Origin: Alphaproteobacteria bacterium UBA6178
GTDB lineage: Bacteria > Pseudomonadota > Alphaproteobacteria > Rickettsiales > UBA3002
Length of the DNA: 11,732 nucleotides
NCBI GenBank assembly: GCA_002422205.1
Contig: DITS01000020.1
Location: 4,247-15,978 of the forward strand
Reading direction: 5' to 3'
Under the pieces are notes generated by a model. That model saw only the letters and a list, made by a program, of their open reading frames with translations, made no database searches and was not told where the DNA came from. A program made the translations under genes and the position numbers. Position 1 is the stretch's first letter, and the number at the start of each line of letters is the position of its first letter. Positions 1 through 6,980 of this stretch are shown here, in pieces.

Positions 1-502
1 GCTGATCATCATGGAACACCGGAATGTCGCATAATTCTTTCAGGCGCTGTTCGATAATGAAACAATCCGGCGCCGCGATATCTTCCAGATTAATCCCGCC
101 ATAAGTAGGCGAAATCACGCGCACAGCAGAAACGAATTCATCAATATCCGTGGTATCCACTTCCACATCAATACCGTCAATATCAGCAAAACGTTTAAAC
201 AGAATCGCTTTACCTTCCATCACCGGCTTCGATGCCAGTGCACCCAGCTTGCCAAGGCCGAGCACCGCGGTCCCGTTTGAAATCACCGCCACAAAATTAC
301 CCTTGGCGGTATAATCATAAGCCAGATCAGGATTTTCAAAAATTTTCTGACAAGGAACGGCAACGCCCGGCGAATAGCCTAATGATAAGTCACGCTGTGT
401 AATCAACGGCTTGGTAGCCATAATCGCCAGTTTGCCCGGCTGTCCTTTGCTGTGGAAATAAAGCGCTTCTTCATCGGTAATTTTCATTGGTTCGTCGGTC
501 AT
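1..502 (-). CDS. maeB: NADP-dependent malic enzyme (MaeB type), N-terminal part, cut by the window edge
   Basis: Malic enzyme decarboxylates malate oxidatively to pyruvate, supplying NADPH and pyruvate in the cytoplasm. The minus strand encodes 167 residues from the ATG at 502 before the gene leaves the window. Visible family landmarks are GYSPGVAVPC (residues 42-51, catalytic Tyr44), NGTAVLGLGKLGALASKPVMEGKA (residues 76-99, split here as one conserved block, general-base Lys98), NLEDI (138-142) and FHDDQ (163-167), which carry the acidic metal ligands. A Shine-Dalgarno AGGAAA (508-513, minus strand) sits 5 nt before the ATG and supports this start. MaeB proteins usually continue with an NAD(P)-binding domain and a C-terminal phosphotransacetylase-like domain, which would lie outside the window. 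The gene is divergent from mutS. The family call is firm. Preference for NADP over NAD, and presence of the C-terminal domain, cannot be judged from this part. Confidence 0.93.
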   Translation of the reverse strand, partial: MTDEPMKITDEEALYFHSKGQPGKLAIMATKPLITQRDLSLGYSPGVAVPCQKIFENPDLAYDYTAKGNFVAVISNGTAVLGLGKLGALASKPVMEGKAILFKRFADIDGIDVEVDTTDIDEFVSAVRVISPTYGGINLEDIAAPDCFIIEQRLKELCDIPVFHDDQ

Positions 503-512
503 TGTATTTTCC

Positions 513-518
513 TATAAT
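513..518 (+). promoter_or_regulatory. Candidate -10 box for mutS
   Basis: A perfect TATAAT lies on the plus strand in the 64-bp region between divergent maeB and mutS. It would give a transcript starting near 525 and a leader of about 40 nt before the mutS ATG. No good -35 is seen at the usual spacing; TTGGTT at 487-492 is 20 nt upstream and lies inside the maeB coding start. The box partly overlaps the maeB Shine-Dalgarno on the other strand. This is a motif match only. Confidence 0.35.
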
Positions 519-529
519 CCCGTTATGAC

Positions 530-544
530 TTAACATTCATTAAC
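530..544. promoter_or_regulatory. Paired TTAAC motifs between maeB and mutS
   Basis: TTAAC occurs at 530-534 and again at 540-544, a 10-bp period, so both copies would face the same side of the helix. The unit resembles the half-site of CtrA-type response regulators (TTAAC), but the gap between TTAA units is 6 bp rather than the usual 7. The pair lies just downstream of the candidate mutS -10 box and upstream of maeB on the other strand. It could be a regulator site for either gene, or chance in AT-rich DNA. Confidence 0.2.
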
Positions 545-566
545 CCCAAACGATGTCTGAGCCTTC

Positions 567-3302
567 ATGAAAGCCGGTAGCATAGCCACCAAAATCGAAA
601 ACGAAAGCGAAAACGCACGTTGCAGCGCAGCAAAAATGCAGGGGAATCCTAGCGATTCGGCTGATGTCGATGCGCTCGCTAACGCCACGCCCGCCATGAA
701 ACAATACATCCAGATCAAGGCGCGCCATGCCGATTGTTTGCTGTTTTATCGCATGGGCGATTTCTACGAGTTGTTCTTCGATGATGCCATCGATGCCTCG
801 GCCATTCTCGATATTGCACTCACCAAGCGCGGCAAGCATGCAGGCGAAGATATTGCCATGTGTGGCGTGCCGGTACACAGCCACGAAATCTATCTGGAAA
901 AACTCATTGCCTCGGGCCGCAAAGTCGCCATCTGCGAGCAGCTCGAAACACCCGAACAAGCTAAACAACGTGGCGGCTACAAAGCCGTAGTCAACCGCGA
1001 CGTGGTGCGTATTGTCACCCCCGGCACCATCACCGAAGAGTCATTGCTGGCACCCAACCGCTCGCATTATCTTGCGTCATTAGCGCAGGCCAAAGGCCAA
1101 TGGGCGCTGGCATGGATGGATGTGTCCACCGGCCAGTTTCACGTCATGGAAACCGTGCCTGAGCAACTCTCTGCCGATCTGGCGCGCATCGACCCGCGTG
1201 AGCTGCTGCTGAGCGAATCACTCTGGCAATCCGACGATCTGGCGCAACGCCTCGCCGAATGGAAAGGGATCGCCACTAACCAGCCCAACAGCCAGTTTGA
1301 CCCTAAAAAAACCGAGCGCATCTTAATGCAGCATTACGGGGTAGGGACGCTCGATTCCTTCGGCGAGCTGCGCGCTGCTGACATTGCCGCCTGCGGTGCG
1401 CTACTCGAATATATCCGCCTCACACAGCTTGACCGCGTGCCCCGGCTCGATATTCCGCAAAAAGAGCAGGCGCAGTCCGCCATGGGTATCGATGCCGCTA
1501 CGCGCCGTAATCTGGAGCTGGTTAGCACCATGAGCGGCAGCCGCAAAGGCAGTTTGTTAAGTGTAATCGATCACACGCGTACAGCAGCAGGCGGACGCTT
1601 ATTGGCGCATTGGCTTATGTCACCCCTCACGCAGGCCGGTACTATCATCAGCAGGCAGGAGGCGATTAGTTGGTGCCTTACGCAGCAGGAGATAAACCAT
1701 TTTATCCGCCACACTATGGCATCCACGCCCGATATAGAGCGCAGCCTGTCTCGCCTGTGCCTCGAGCGTGGTGGCCCGCGTGATATGCTGGTAATCCGTG
1801 ATGGCCTACAAGCTGCACAGCGCCTGAAAGAGCGCCTGATGCTAGAGCAGCAAAAACCCGATTTTGCCAACGCGCTCCCCGATATGGTGCGGGCGATGCT
1901 TGCCAGCATGCAAGACCAGACCACACTAATAGAAACGCTGAAAGCCGCGCTGGTGGAGTCACCGCCTATGCTGGCGCGTGATGGAAATTTCATCATCAGC
2001 GGTTACCGCGCCGATCTCGATGAATTCCGCCGCCTGCGTGACGAGTCCAAACGCGTGATGGCCGCCATGCAGCAGCGCTATGCACAGGAAAGCGGCATCA
2101 GCACGCTTAAAATCAAATTCAATGGCGTGCTGGGTTATTTCATCGAAATCACCCCCGCGCATGAATCGAAGGTGCCCGAATATTTTATACACCGCCAGAC
2201 ACTGGCCAATAATTTGCGTTACACCACCGCAGAGCTTGGCGAAACCGCGCGCAAAATCAGCGAAGCCGGTGACAAGGCGCTGCAATTGGAGCAGGAATGC
2301 TACGCGCAGCTGCTCAGTGCCGTACGAAGTGAAAGCGCAGCAATCATCACCACCGCACGTGCATTGGCGCAATGGGATGTGGTCAGTGCCTTAGCAGAGC
2401 TCGCCGAAGCGGAGCAATACAAGCGGCCTATCATCGATAACTCCACTGCATTCAGCATTACTGGCGGTCGCCATCCGGTCGTTGAACAATCGTTAAAAAG
2501 CAAGGCAGAGTCATTTGTAAGCAATGATTGTGACTTAAGCGAATCACAAAAACTATGGCTCCTCACCGGCCCCAACATGGCCGGTAAAAGTACTTTTCTA
2601 CGGCAAAACGCATTGATCTCAATTTTAGCGCAAATGGGCAGCTATGTGCCCGCGCAATCGGCGCATATCGGTATCATTGATCGCCTGTTCAGCCGCGTCG
2701 GCGCCGCCGATGATCTGGCACGCGGCCAATCCACCTTCATGGTCGAAATGGTAGAAACGGCCACCATTCTAAACCAATCCACCAGCCGCTCATTGGTGAT
2801 CCTCGATGAAATCGGACGTGGCACCGCAACCTATGACGGCCTGTCCATTGCATGGGCCGTCGTCGAGCATCTGCATGATCGCATCGCCTGCCGTGGCCTG
2901 TTTGCCACCCATTACCATGAGCTAACGCAACTGGCGCAAACCCTGCCATCGCTCAGCTGCTATTCGATGCAGGTAAAAGAATGGAAAGGGCAGGTGGTGT
3001 TCCTCCATCAGGTCGCAAGCGGAACGGCGGACCGCTCCTACGGGATTCATGTGGCGCAGCTTGCAGGGCTCCCGCGTGACGTTACCAACCGCGCCAAACA
3101 AATTTTACAACAGCTACAAAGTAATGGCGGGCAGGGCGAGCTGGCCCTGATAAAACCGGTGCAGCCTTTGCCCTTATTCGAGCATGCTACGCAGAAGCCG
3201 GACACCCTGCGTGCAGGCCTGCGCCAACTGGATATCGATAACCTTTCCCCGCGTGAGGCGCTGGAACAGCTCTATCAGCTAAAAGCGCAGCTCGACGATT
3301 AA
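567..3302 (+). CDS. mutS: DNA mismatch repair ATPase MutS
   Basis: MutS recognises mispaired and looped bases and, with MutL, starts post-replicative mismatch repair. The mismatch-reading domain begins near residue 41 (TPAMKQYIQIKARH) and holds the Phe-X-Glu motif in GDFYELF (Phe66 stacks on the mismatch, Glu68). Connector, lever and clamp regions follow, with the core around residues 310-620. The C-terminal ABC-type ATPase has a Walker A GPNMAGKS at 668-675, a Walker B LVILDE at 743-748 with catalytic Glu748, and then ATHYHEL. The protein is 911 residues, longer than the 853 of E. coli, mostly because of about 40 extra N-terminal residues. The ATG at 567 has no clear Shine-Dalgarno, and later in-frame ATGs (residues 24 and 44) cannot be excluded as the true start. 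The stop codon overlaps that of the convergent MscS gene. The identification is certain; the start is not. Confidence 0.97.
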   Translation: MKAGSIATKIENESENARCSAAKMQGNPSDSADVDALANATPAMKQYIQIKARHADCLLFYRMGDFYELFFDDAIDASAILDIALTKRGKHAGEDIAMCGVPVHSHEIYLEKLIASGRKVAICEQLETPEQAKQRGGYKAVVNRDVVRIVTPGTITEESLLAPNRSHYLASLAQAKGQWALAWMDVSTGQFHVMETVPEQLSADLARIDPRELLLSESLWQSDDLAQRLAEWKGIATNQPNSQFDPKKTERILMQHYGVGTLDSFGELRAADIAACGALLEYIRLTQLDRVPRLDIPQKEQAQSAMGIDAATRRNLELVSTMSGSRKGSLLSVIDHTRTAAGGRLLAHWLMSPLTQAGTIISRQEAISWCLTQQEINHFIRHTMASTPDIERSLSRLCLERGGPRDMLVIRDGLQAAQRLKERLMLEQQKPDFANALPDMVRAMLASMQDQTTLIETLKAALVESPPMLARDGNFIISGYRADLDEFRRLRDESKRVMAAMQQRYAQESGISTLKIKFNGVLGYFIEITPAHESKVPEYFIHRQTLANNLRYTTAELGETARKISEAGDKALQLEQECYAQLLSAVRSESAAIITTARALAQWDVVSALAELAEAEQYKRPIIDNSTAFSITGGRHPVVEQSLKSKAESFVSNDCDLSESQKLWLLTGPNMAGKSTFLRQNALISILAQMGSYVPAQSAHIGIIDRLFSRVGAADDLARGQSTFMVEMVETATILNQSTSRSLVILDEIGRGTATYDGLSIAWAVVEHLHDRIACRGLFATHYHELTQLAQTLPSLSCYSMQVKEWKGQVVFLHQVASGTADRSYGIHVAQLAGLPRDVTNRAKQILQQLQSNGGQGELALIKPVQPLPLFEHATQKPDTLRAGLRQLDIDNLSPREALEQLYQLKAQLDD
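596..615 (+). repeat. Short hexamer tandem repeat in the mutS 5' end
   Basis: Three copies of CGAAAR follow one another, with a partial fourth (CG), encoding an acidic, asparagine-rich piece (ENESEN) of the MutS N-terminal extension. Six is a multiple of three, so gain or loss of a unit would keep the reading frame. The tract is short and may simply reflect low-complexity coding sequence. Confidence 0.5.
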
Positions 3303-4597
3303 TCCTGCTCAAGCTTAATGCGCAGCGGCGCGCTACTATCCAAATGTACATCACGCTGCGGAAAGGGAAAGTCGATGCCATTGCTCTGAAACTTATCCCA
3401 GATCGCCAGCAATAATTCGCTCGAAATATTACGGATGCCATTCGCCGGATCAGCAATCCACGCCCGCAATTCCAGACCAATTGAATTATCTCCAAATCCG
3501 ATCAAAAGCGCATTGGGCTTGGGATGTTTAAGAATACGCTTGGTTTCATCTGCAGCTTCCAGCATCAAGGTTAATGCCAGACGAGGATCGCTGTGATACG
3601 CAATTCCAATCGGAATTTTCAGCCGCAAATTACTATCGCTATACGACCAGTTCTCCACCCGCTCTGTAATCAGCAACTCATTAGGGATCAGATGCTCTTT
3701 GCCGTCACGCGTCACCACCGACACATGACGTGCTCCCAGCCGGTTAACCCAGCCATACGTATCATCCACCGCAATCACATCGCCAGGCTTGATCGAACGA
3801 TCCAGCAGCAAAATAATGCCGCTGATAAAATTCGACACCACCTTTTGCAAGCCAAAACCAAGGCCCACACCCACCGCGCCGCTGAATACTGCGAGTGATG
3901 TCATATCAATGCCCAGCGTATTGAGTCCGATCAAGCAGGCAAAAATCACAAATAATGTGCGGATAATTTTACCAATTAGCACGCGCAAGGATGGGGTCAG
4001 CTGCTTCACCTGCTGAATGCGGGTCTCACTCACGCGAGACAGTACCATTGCCGCCCACAGCATCACCCCGAAAATCATCACCCCGCGCAATACTGTCAGG
4101 ATCGAAATGCGCTTTTCACCAATCGCAAACCCTAAATTATCGAGCTCCTCCAGCGCGGGCATCAACATACCAAAGCTACTCAAAACAGCCGCAGTCCAAA
4201 TGATAATCGCCAACCATCGCGCCAAAGCGGGATAGCGAATAAAAGCCGACGCGAAGCGGATAAGTACCCACGCACCCAGCAAATTAAAACTCAGCGAGAA
4301 AAGCCTTGTGCCGCCATCCAGCATCTGCGCGATGAAGGGATAAAGCGATAAAACCAGTAAACTGAAAAAGGGCGACAGCACCGATTGCACCGCATGAATC
4401 AGCGGGCTAAACCAGCGCGGCTGATATTGCAAATACAGCAGCTGTAATCGTGGACTAACGCGACGCGCAATAATAAGACCCGCCAACAATGAAAAAAGTA
4501 TCCACCCCAGCTGCGCGCCCATCGCAACATTCAGCATATGTAGCTCCACCCACGCATAGGCGACAGAATAAAGGCGGTCAATGTCGGGCAGTTCCAT
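3299..4597 (-). CDS. MscS-family mechanosensitive channel
   Basis: Channels of this family open under membrane tension and release solutes during osmotic down-shock. The 432-residue protein is hydrophobic in its N-terminal half, with likely membrane segments near residues 28-45, 68-92, 100-120, 126-147, 168-187 and 210-230. The pore helix follows (about 235-265, rich in Gly and Ala: SGAVGVGLGFGLQKVVSNF). The soluble MscS beta domain comes next (IKPGDVIAV, 269-277, to about 325) and then the C-terminal alpha/beta domain. It is longer than E. coli MscS (286 residues) because of extra N-terminal helices, so it resembles the larger MscS-like proteins; I give no symbol. A strong Shine-Dalgarno CAGGAG (4603-4608, minus strand) lies 5 nt before the ATG and directly abuts the stop of the upstream glycosyltransferase, indicating an operon. 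Its TAA shares the bases TTAA with the mutS stop. Confidence 0.92.
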   Translation of the reverse strand: MELPDIDRLYSVAYAWVELHMLNVAMGAQLGWILFSLLAGLIIARRVSPRLQLLYLQYQPRWFSPLIHAVQSVLSPFFSLLVLSLYPFIAQMLDGGTRLFSLSFNLLGAWVLIRFASAFIRYPALARWLAIIIWTAAVLSSFGMLMPALEELDNLGFAIGEKRISILTVLRGVMIFGVMLWAAMVLSRVSETRIQQVKQLTPSLRVLIGKIIRTLFVIFACLIGLNTLGIDMTSLAVFSGAVGVGLGFGLQKVVSNFISGIILLLDRSIKPGDVIAVDDTYGWVNRLGARHVSVVTRDGKEHLIPNELLITERVENWSYSDSNLRLKIPIGIAYHSDPRLALTLMLEAADETKRILKHPKPNALLIGFGDNSIGLELRAWIADPANGIRNISSELLLAIWDKFQSNGIDFPFPQRDVHLDSSAPLRIKLEQD

Positions 4598-4608
4598 GCA
4601 GACTCCTG

Positions 4609-5532
4609 TTACAGTGAGCGATACGCCTTGCCGCTGATTGCCGAGGCAATGCCGCGCAGTATCGCCGAAAATTTAGCGCGCCGCTGCGATTCAAATCCAG
4701 CGATACGCACAAAATCATATCCCATCGCCAACACATCATAGGTGATAAAGGCCGGAACATGCAACCCATGCCGCATAATCGTGCGCAGACGGTTACGGTA
4801 AATAAAATAGCGGCGCTGCGGTGTATGATTCATCACGGTTAATCGTGCGCCGAGCACCTGATGGTCCTGTGCGCGCCCAATGCTGTGATGCAGTTGCGCG
4901 GCACTCACCACCACAATCTCATAGCCTGCGCGTATCAGCCGCAGACAAAATTCCTTATCGATATAGTCAATCACATAGGATTCATCCATACCACCCACCG
5001 CATCGAGCACGTGCAGCGGAATCAGGCTGCCCGAAGCAATAACACTAAACGTGTCACGGATAACAGGCGTGGTCTGCGCATAATAATTGCGAAACCCAAT
5101 ACCAAAGCGAGCAACTGGATAGCGCGTATATCGGTTGGAATGCACATCCACCATAGCAGGGGCAATCAGTCCGATGCGCTCGCGCTTATCCAGCGTCTGG
5201 TAGGCGGCCATCATCTGCGCCACCATATCCTCGGCAGGGCTGCTATCGTCATCCATCAGCAATACAAACGAGAAGCCATTTTTCCGCGCGTAGGCAATGC
5301 CCATATTCTGCGCTTGCGCCAGATTATTGTCAGGGCAGGATTGATAATGAATATGTGTGCCCAGCGGCGCAATTAAATCCTGCAGATGCAGGTTTGCGCC
5401 CGTATCAATCAATACAATATGCCCCACCTGATCAATTAAGCGATTGATATTATTGATAAGTGACGCACTCGGCTGATAGGTCACCAACACGGTACATACC
5501 ATCGCTCTATCACCAATATCTTGTGAATTCAT
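4609..5532 (-). CDS. Family-2 glycosyltransferase, rhamnosyltransferase-like
   Basis: Predicted GT-A fold enzyme that moves a sugar from a nucleotide donor to an envelope glycan. From the ATG at 5532 it is 307 residues. It opens with the first strand VCTVLVTYQPS (12-22), followed by LIDTGAN (41-47), where relatives usually have a D-N-G-S type motif. The metal-binding acidic cluster LLMDDDSSP covers residues 92-100 (Asp94-96). SGSLIPL comes later (168-174), then DYIDKEFCLRLIRAGYE (189-205), typical of the RfbF-like rhamnosyltransferase group, and HH at 215-216. I chose 5532 because AAGGG (5542-5546, minus strand) precedes it by 9 nt. The in-frame ATG at 5583 and the TTG at 5592 lack such a site. 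It is the first gene of an operon with the MscS channel, 11 nt apart. Donor and acceptor sugars are unknown. O-antigen or another surface polysaccharide is an inference; no other polysaccharide gene is nearby. Confidence 0.85.
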   Translation of the reverse strand: MNSQDIGDRAMVCTVLVTYQPSASLINNINRLIDQVGHIVLIDTGANLHLQDLIAPLGTHIHYQSCPDNNLAQAQNMGIAYARKNGFSFVLLMDDDSSPAEDMVAQMMAAYQTLDKRERIGLIAPAMVDVHSNRYTRYPVARFGIGFRNYYAQTTPVIRDTFSVIASGSLIPLHVLDAVGGMDESYVIDYIDKEFCLRLIRAGYEIVVVSAAQLHHSIGRAQDHQVLGARLTVMNHTPQRRYFIYRNRLRTIMRHGLHVPAFITYDVLAMGYDFVRIAGFESQRRAKFSAILRGIASAISGKAYRSL

Positions 5533-5631
5533 GCAATTAAACCCTTGCGATTTCAGGCAAAAGCTTGTAGCAGATGCACTCATTGGGCGCAAACAATCAA
5601 TTTTCCTGCTAGATTTTCAAATCCAGATGGA

Positions 5632-5637
5632 TATAAT
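5632..5637 (+). promoter_or_regulatory. Candidate -10 box for the rpmF-plsX-fabH cluster
   Basis: A perfect TATAAT stands 43 nt before the rpmF start, in the divergent region between the glycosyltransferase and rpmF. No convincing -35 hexamer is found at 16-18 bp. A transcript from here would start near 5644 and carry a leader of about 37 nt with the rpmF Shine-Dalgarno. Its position in front of the first gene of a packed cluster makes it plausible. Confidence 0.45.
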
Positions 5638-5680
5638 CGCGCGCTCTTGAGTAATTAACGATAAATAATTGGGGACCGAA

Positions 5681-5863
5681 ATGGCTGTACCTAAGCGTAA
5701 AACTTCACCGAGCAAACGCGGCATGCGTCGTGCGCACAAAGGCTTAAAAGGCACCACGGTGATTGAAAATTCAACCACTGGCGAGCTGCACCGCCCGCAT
5801 CACGTGTCAAAAGATGGTTATTACCGTAACCGTCAGGTGACGACCGAAACCGTCAACGCCTAA
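5681..5863 (+). CDS. rpmF: 50S ribosomal protein L32
   Basis: L32 is a small protein of the large ribosomal subunit near the peptide exit region. The 60-residue product starts MAVPKRKTSPSKRGMRRAHK, the conserved basic N-terminus of the family, and keeps the HRPHHV and DGYYRNRQV blocks. It has no CxxC pairs, so it is the zinc-free form. The ATG at 5681 is supported by the family N-terminus and by GGGGA (5671-5675), 5 nt upstream; the TTG at 5669 would add four unneeded residues. The plsX start codon follows its stop with no gap. In many bacteria a YceD/DUF177 gene precedes rpmF; here none does, and the upstream gene is a divergent glycosyltransferase. Confidence 0.97.
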   Translation: MAVPKRKTSPSKRGMRRAHKGLKGTTVIENSTTGELHRPHHVSKDGYYRNRQVTTETVNA

Positions 5864-6961
5864 GTGATTAGCAGCGTGAGTCTGTCCCTGCCCATTGCGC
5901 TCGATGCGATGGGGGGCGACAAAGCCCCTGCTTCCGTGATTCATGGCGCGCAAATTGCGTTGCGTGACTATCCGCACTTGCGTTTTATCTTTTTTGGCGA
6001 CGAAAAGCAGATCACGCCGCTACTAGCCAAACATAAAGACCTCAAACTAGTATCCGAAATCGTGCACACCGATGAAATCATCGAAATGCACGACAAGGCA
6101 TCCGCAGCGCTGCGCAGCAAGCGCAAAAGCTCTATGCGCCTTGCTATCGATGCGGTGGCCAACAAAACCGCCTCCGCCGTGGTGTCATCGGGCAATACCG
6201 GTGCGCTTATGGCCACCGCCAAATATGTATTCAAAACCCTGCCCGGCATCGCACGCCCCGCCATCACCGCCTTTATGCCATCACAAAATGGCGAAGTCGT
6301 AATGCTCGATATGGGCGCAAATGTTGACTGCACCGCCGAACATTTAGTGCAATTTGCCACCATGGGTGATGCCTATGCGCGCGCAGTGCTGGGCTTAAAG
6401 CGCCCCCGCGTGGCATTGCTGAATGTCGGATCCGAAGATTTAAAAGGCCATGAAGTCGTGCAAGGCGCGCACCAACTCATCAAAGACGCGCATCTGCCAA
6501 TGGATTATATCGGCTTCGTCGAAGGCCATGACATCTTAGAAGGCGCTGCTGATGTGGTGGTAACTGACGGCTTCACCGGTAATGTCGCACTCAAAACCGC
6601 CGAAGGGGCGGCGCGTTTTATTTTCAGCACATTAAAAGCCTCGGTAGAAAAATCATTACTGGCAAAAATCGGATATTTATTAGCGCGCCCCGCGCTCAAA
6701 AAAGCGATGGGCAAGCTCGACCCACGTGCTCGCAATGGCGCAATTTTACTGGGCTTAAATGGTCTTGCCGTCAAAAGCCATGGCGGCTCCGACGCTAAAG
6801 GATTCGCGCATGCCATCGGTGTCGCAGCCAAGCTCGTTGAACAGGACATCAACAATAAAATCATTGAAGAATTGACCCAAACAGGTATTACAGCAGCACT
6901 AACCATGCCGAGCATGGTGGCTGCAAAACCAGCAGCACTTGCATCGGAATCTGTCAATTAG
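5864..6961 (+). CDS. plsX: Phosphate acyltransferase PlsX
   Basis: PlsX converts acyl-ACP and phosphate to acyl-phosphate, the acyl donor for PlsY in glycerolipid synthesis, at the inner face of the membrane. Signatures in order are IALDAMGGDKAP (11-22), VVSSGNTGALM (106-116), VMLDMGANVDCTAEHL (146-161), NVGSEDLKGHE (187-197) and ADVVVTDGFTGNVALK (229-244). The product is 365 residues, near the family's usual 330-350 with a slightly longer C-terminus. The GTG at 5864 directly follows the rpmF TAA, with no Shine-Dalgarno in front, which suggests translational coupling to rpmF. A second GTG at 5876 is a possible alternative and would remove four residues. fabH follows after 19 nt. Confidence 0.96.
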   Translation: MISSVSLSLPIALDAMGGDKAPASVIHGAQIALRDYPHLRFIFFGDEKQITPLLAKHKDLKLVSEIVHTDEIIEMHDKASAALRSKRKSSMRLAIDAVANKTASAVVSSGNTGALMATAKYVFKTLPGIARPAITAFMPSQNGEVVMLDMGANVDCTAEHLVQFATMGDAYARAVLGLKRPRVALLNVGSEDLKGHEVVQGAHQLIKDAHLPMDYIGFVEGHDILEGAADVVVTDGFTGNVALKTAEGAARFIFSTLKASVEKSLLAKIGYLLARPALKKAMGKLDPRARNGAILLGLNGLAVKSHGGSDAKGFAHAIGVAAKLVEQDINNKIIEELTQTGITAALTMPSMVAAKPAALASESVN

Positions 6962-6980
6962 TCCACAAAGTTAGCTGCCC

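Noticed and set aside
540..3495. Many open frames on both strands across mutS, including a 142-codon one at 540-968 on the minus strand
   Set aside because: They lie in alternative frames of a clear mutS gene, have low-complexity compositions rich in Ser, Arg or Cys, and show no domain or ribosome site.
3593..5376. Plus-strand open frames opposite the MscS and glycosyltransferase genes (up to 171 codons at 4861-5376)
   Set aside because: They are antisense shadows; the minus-strand products have full family signatures and good ribosome sites.
5533..5592. Longer glycosyltransferase starting at TTG 5592 or ATG 5583
   Set aside because: The added residues are not family-like and no Shine-Dalgarno precedes these starts, while ATG 5532 has AAGGG at good spacing.
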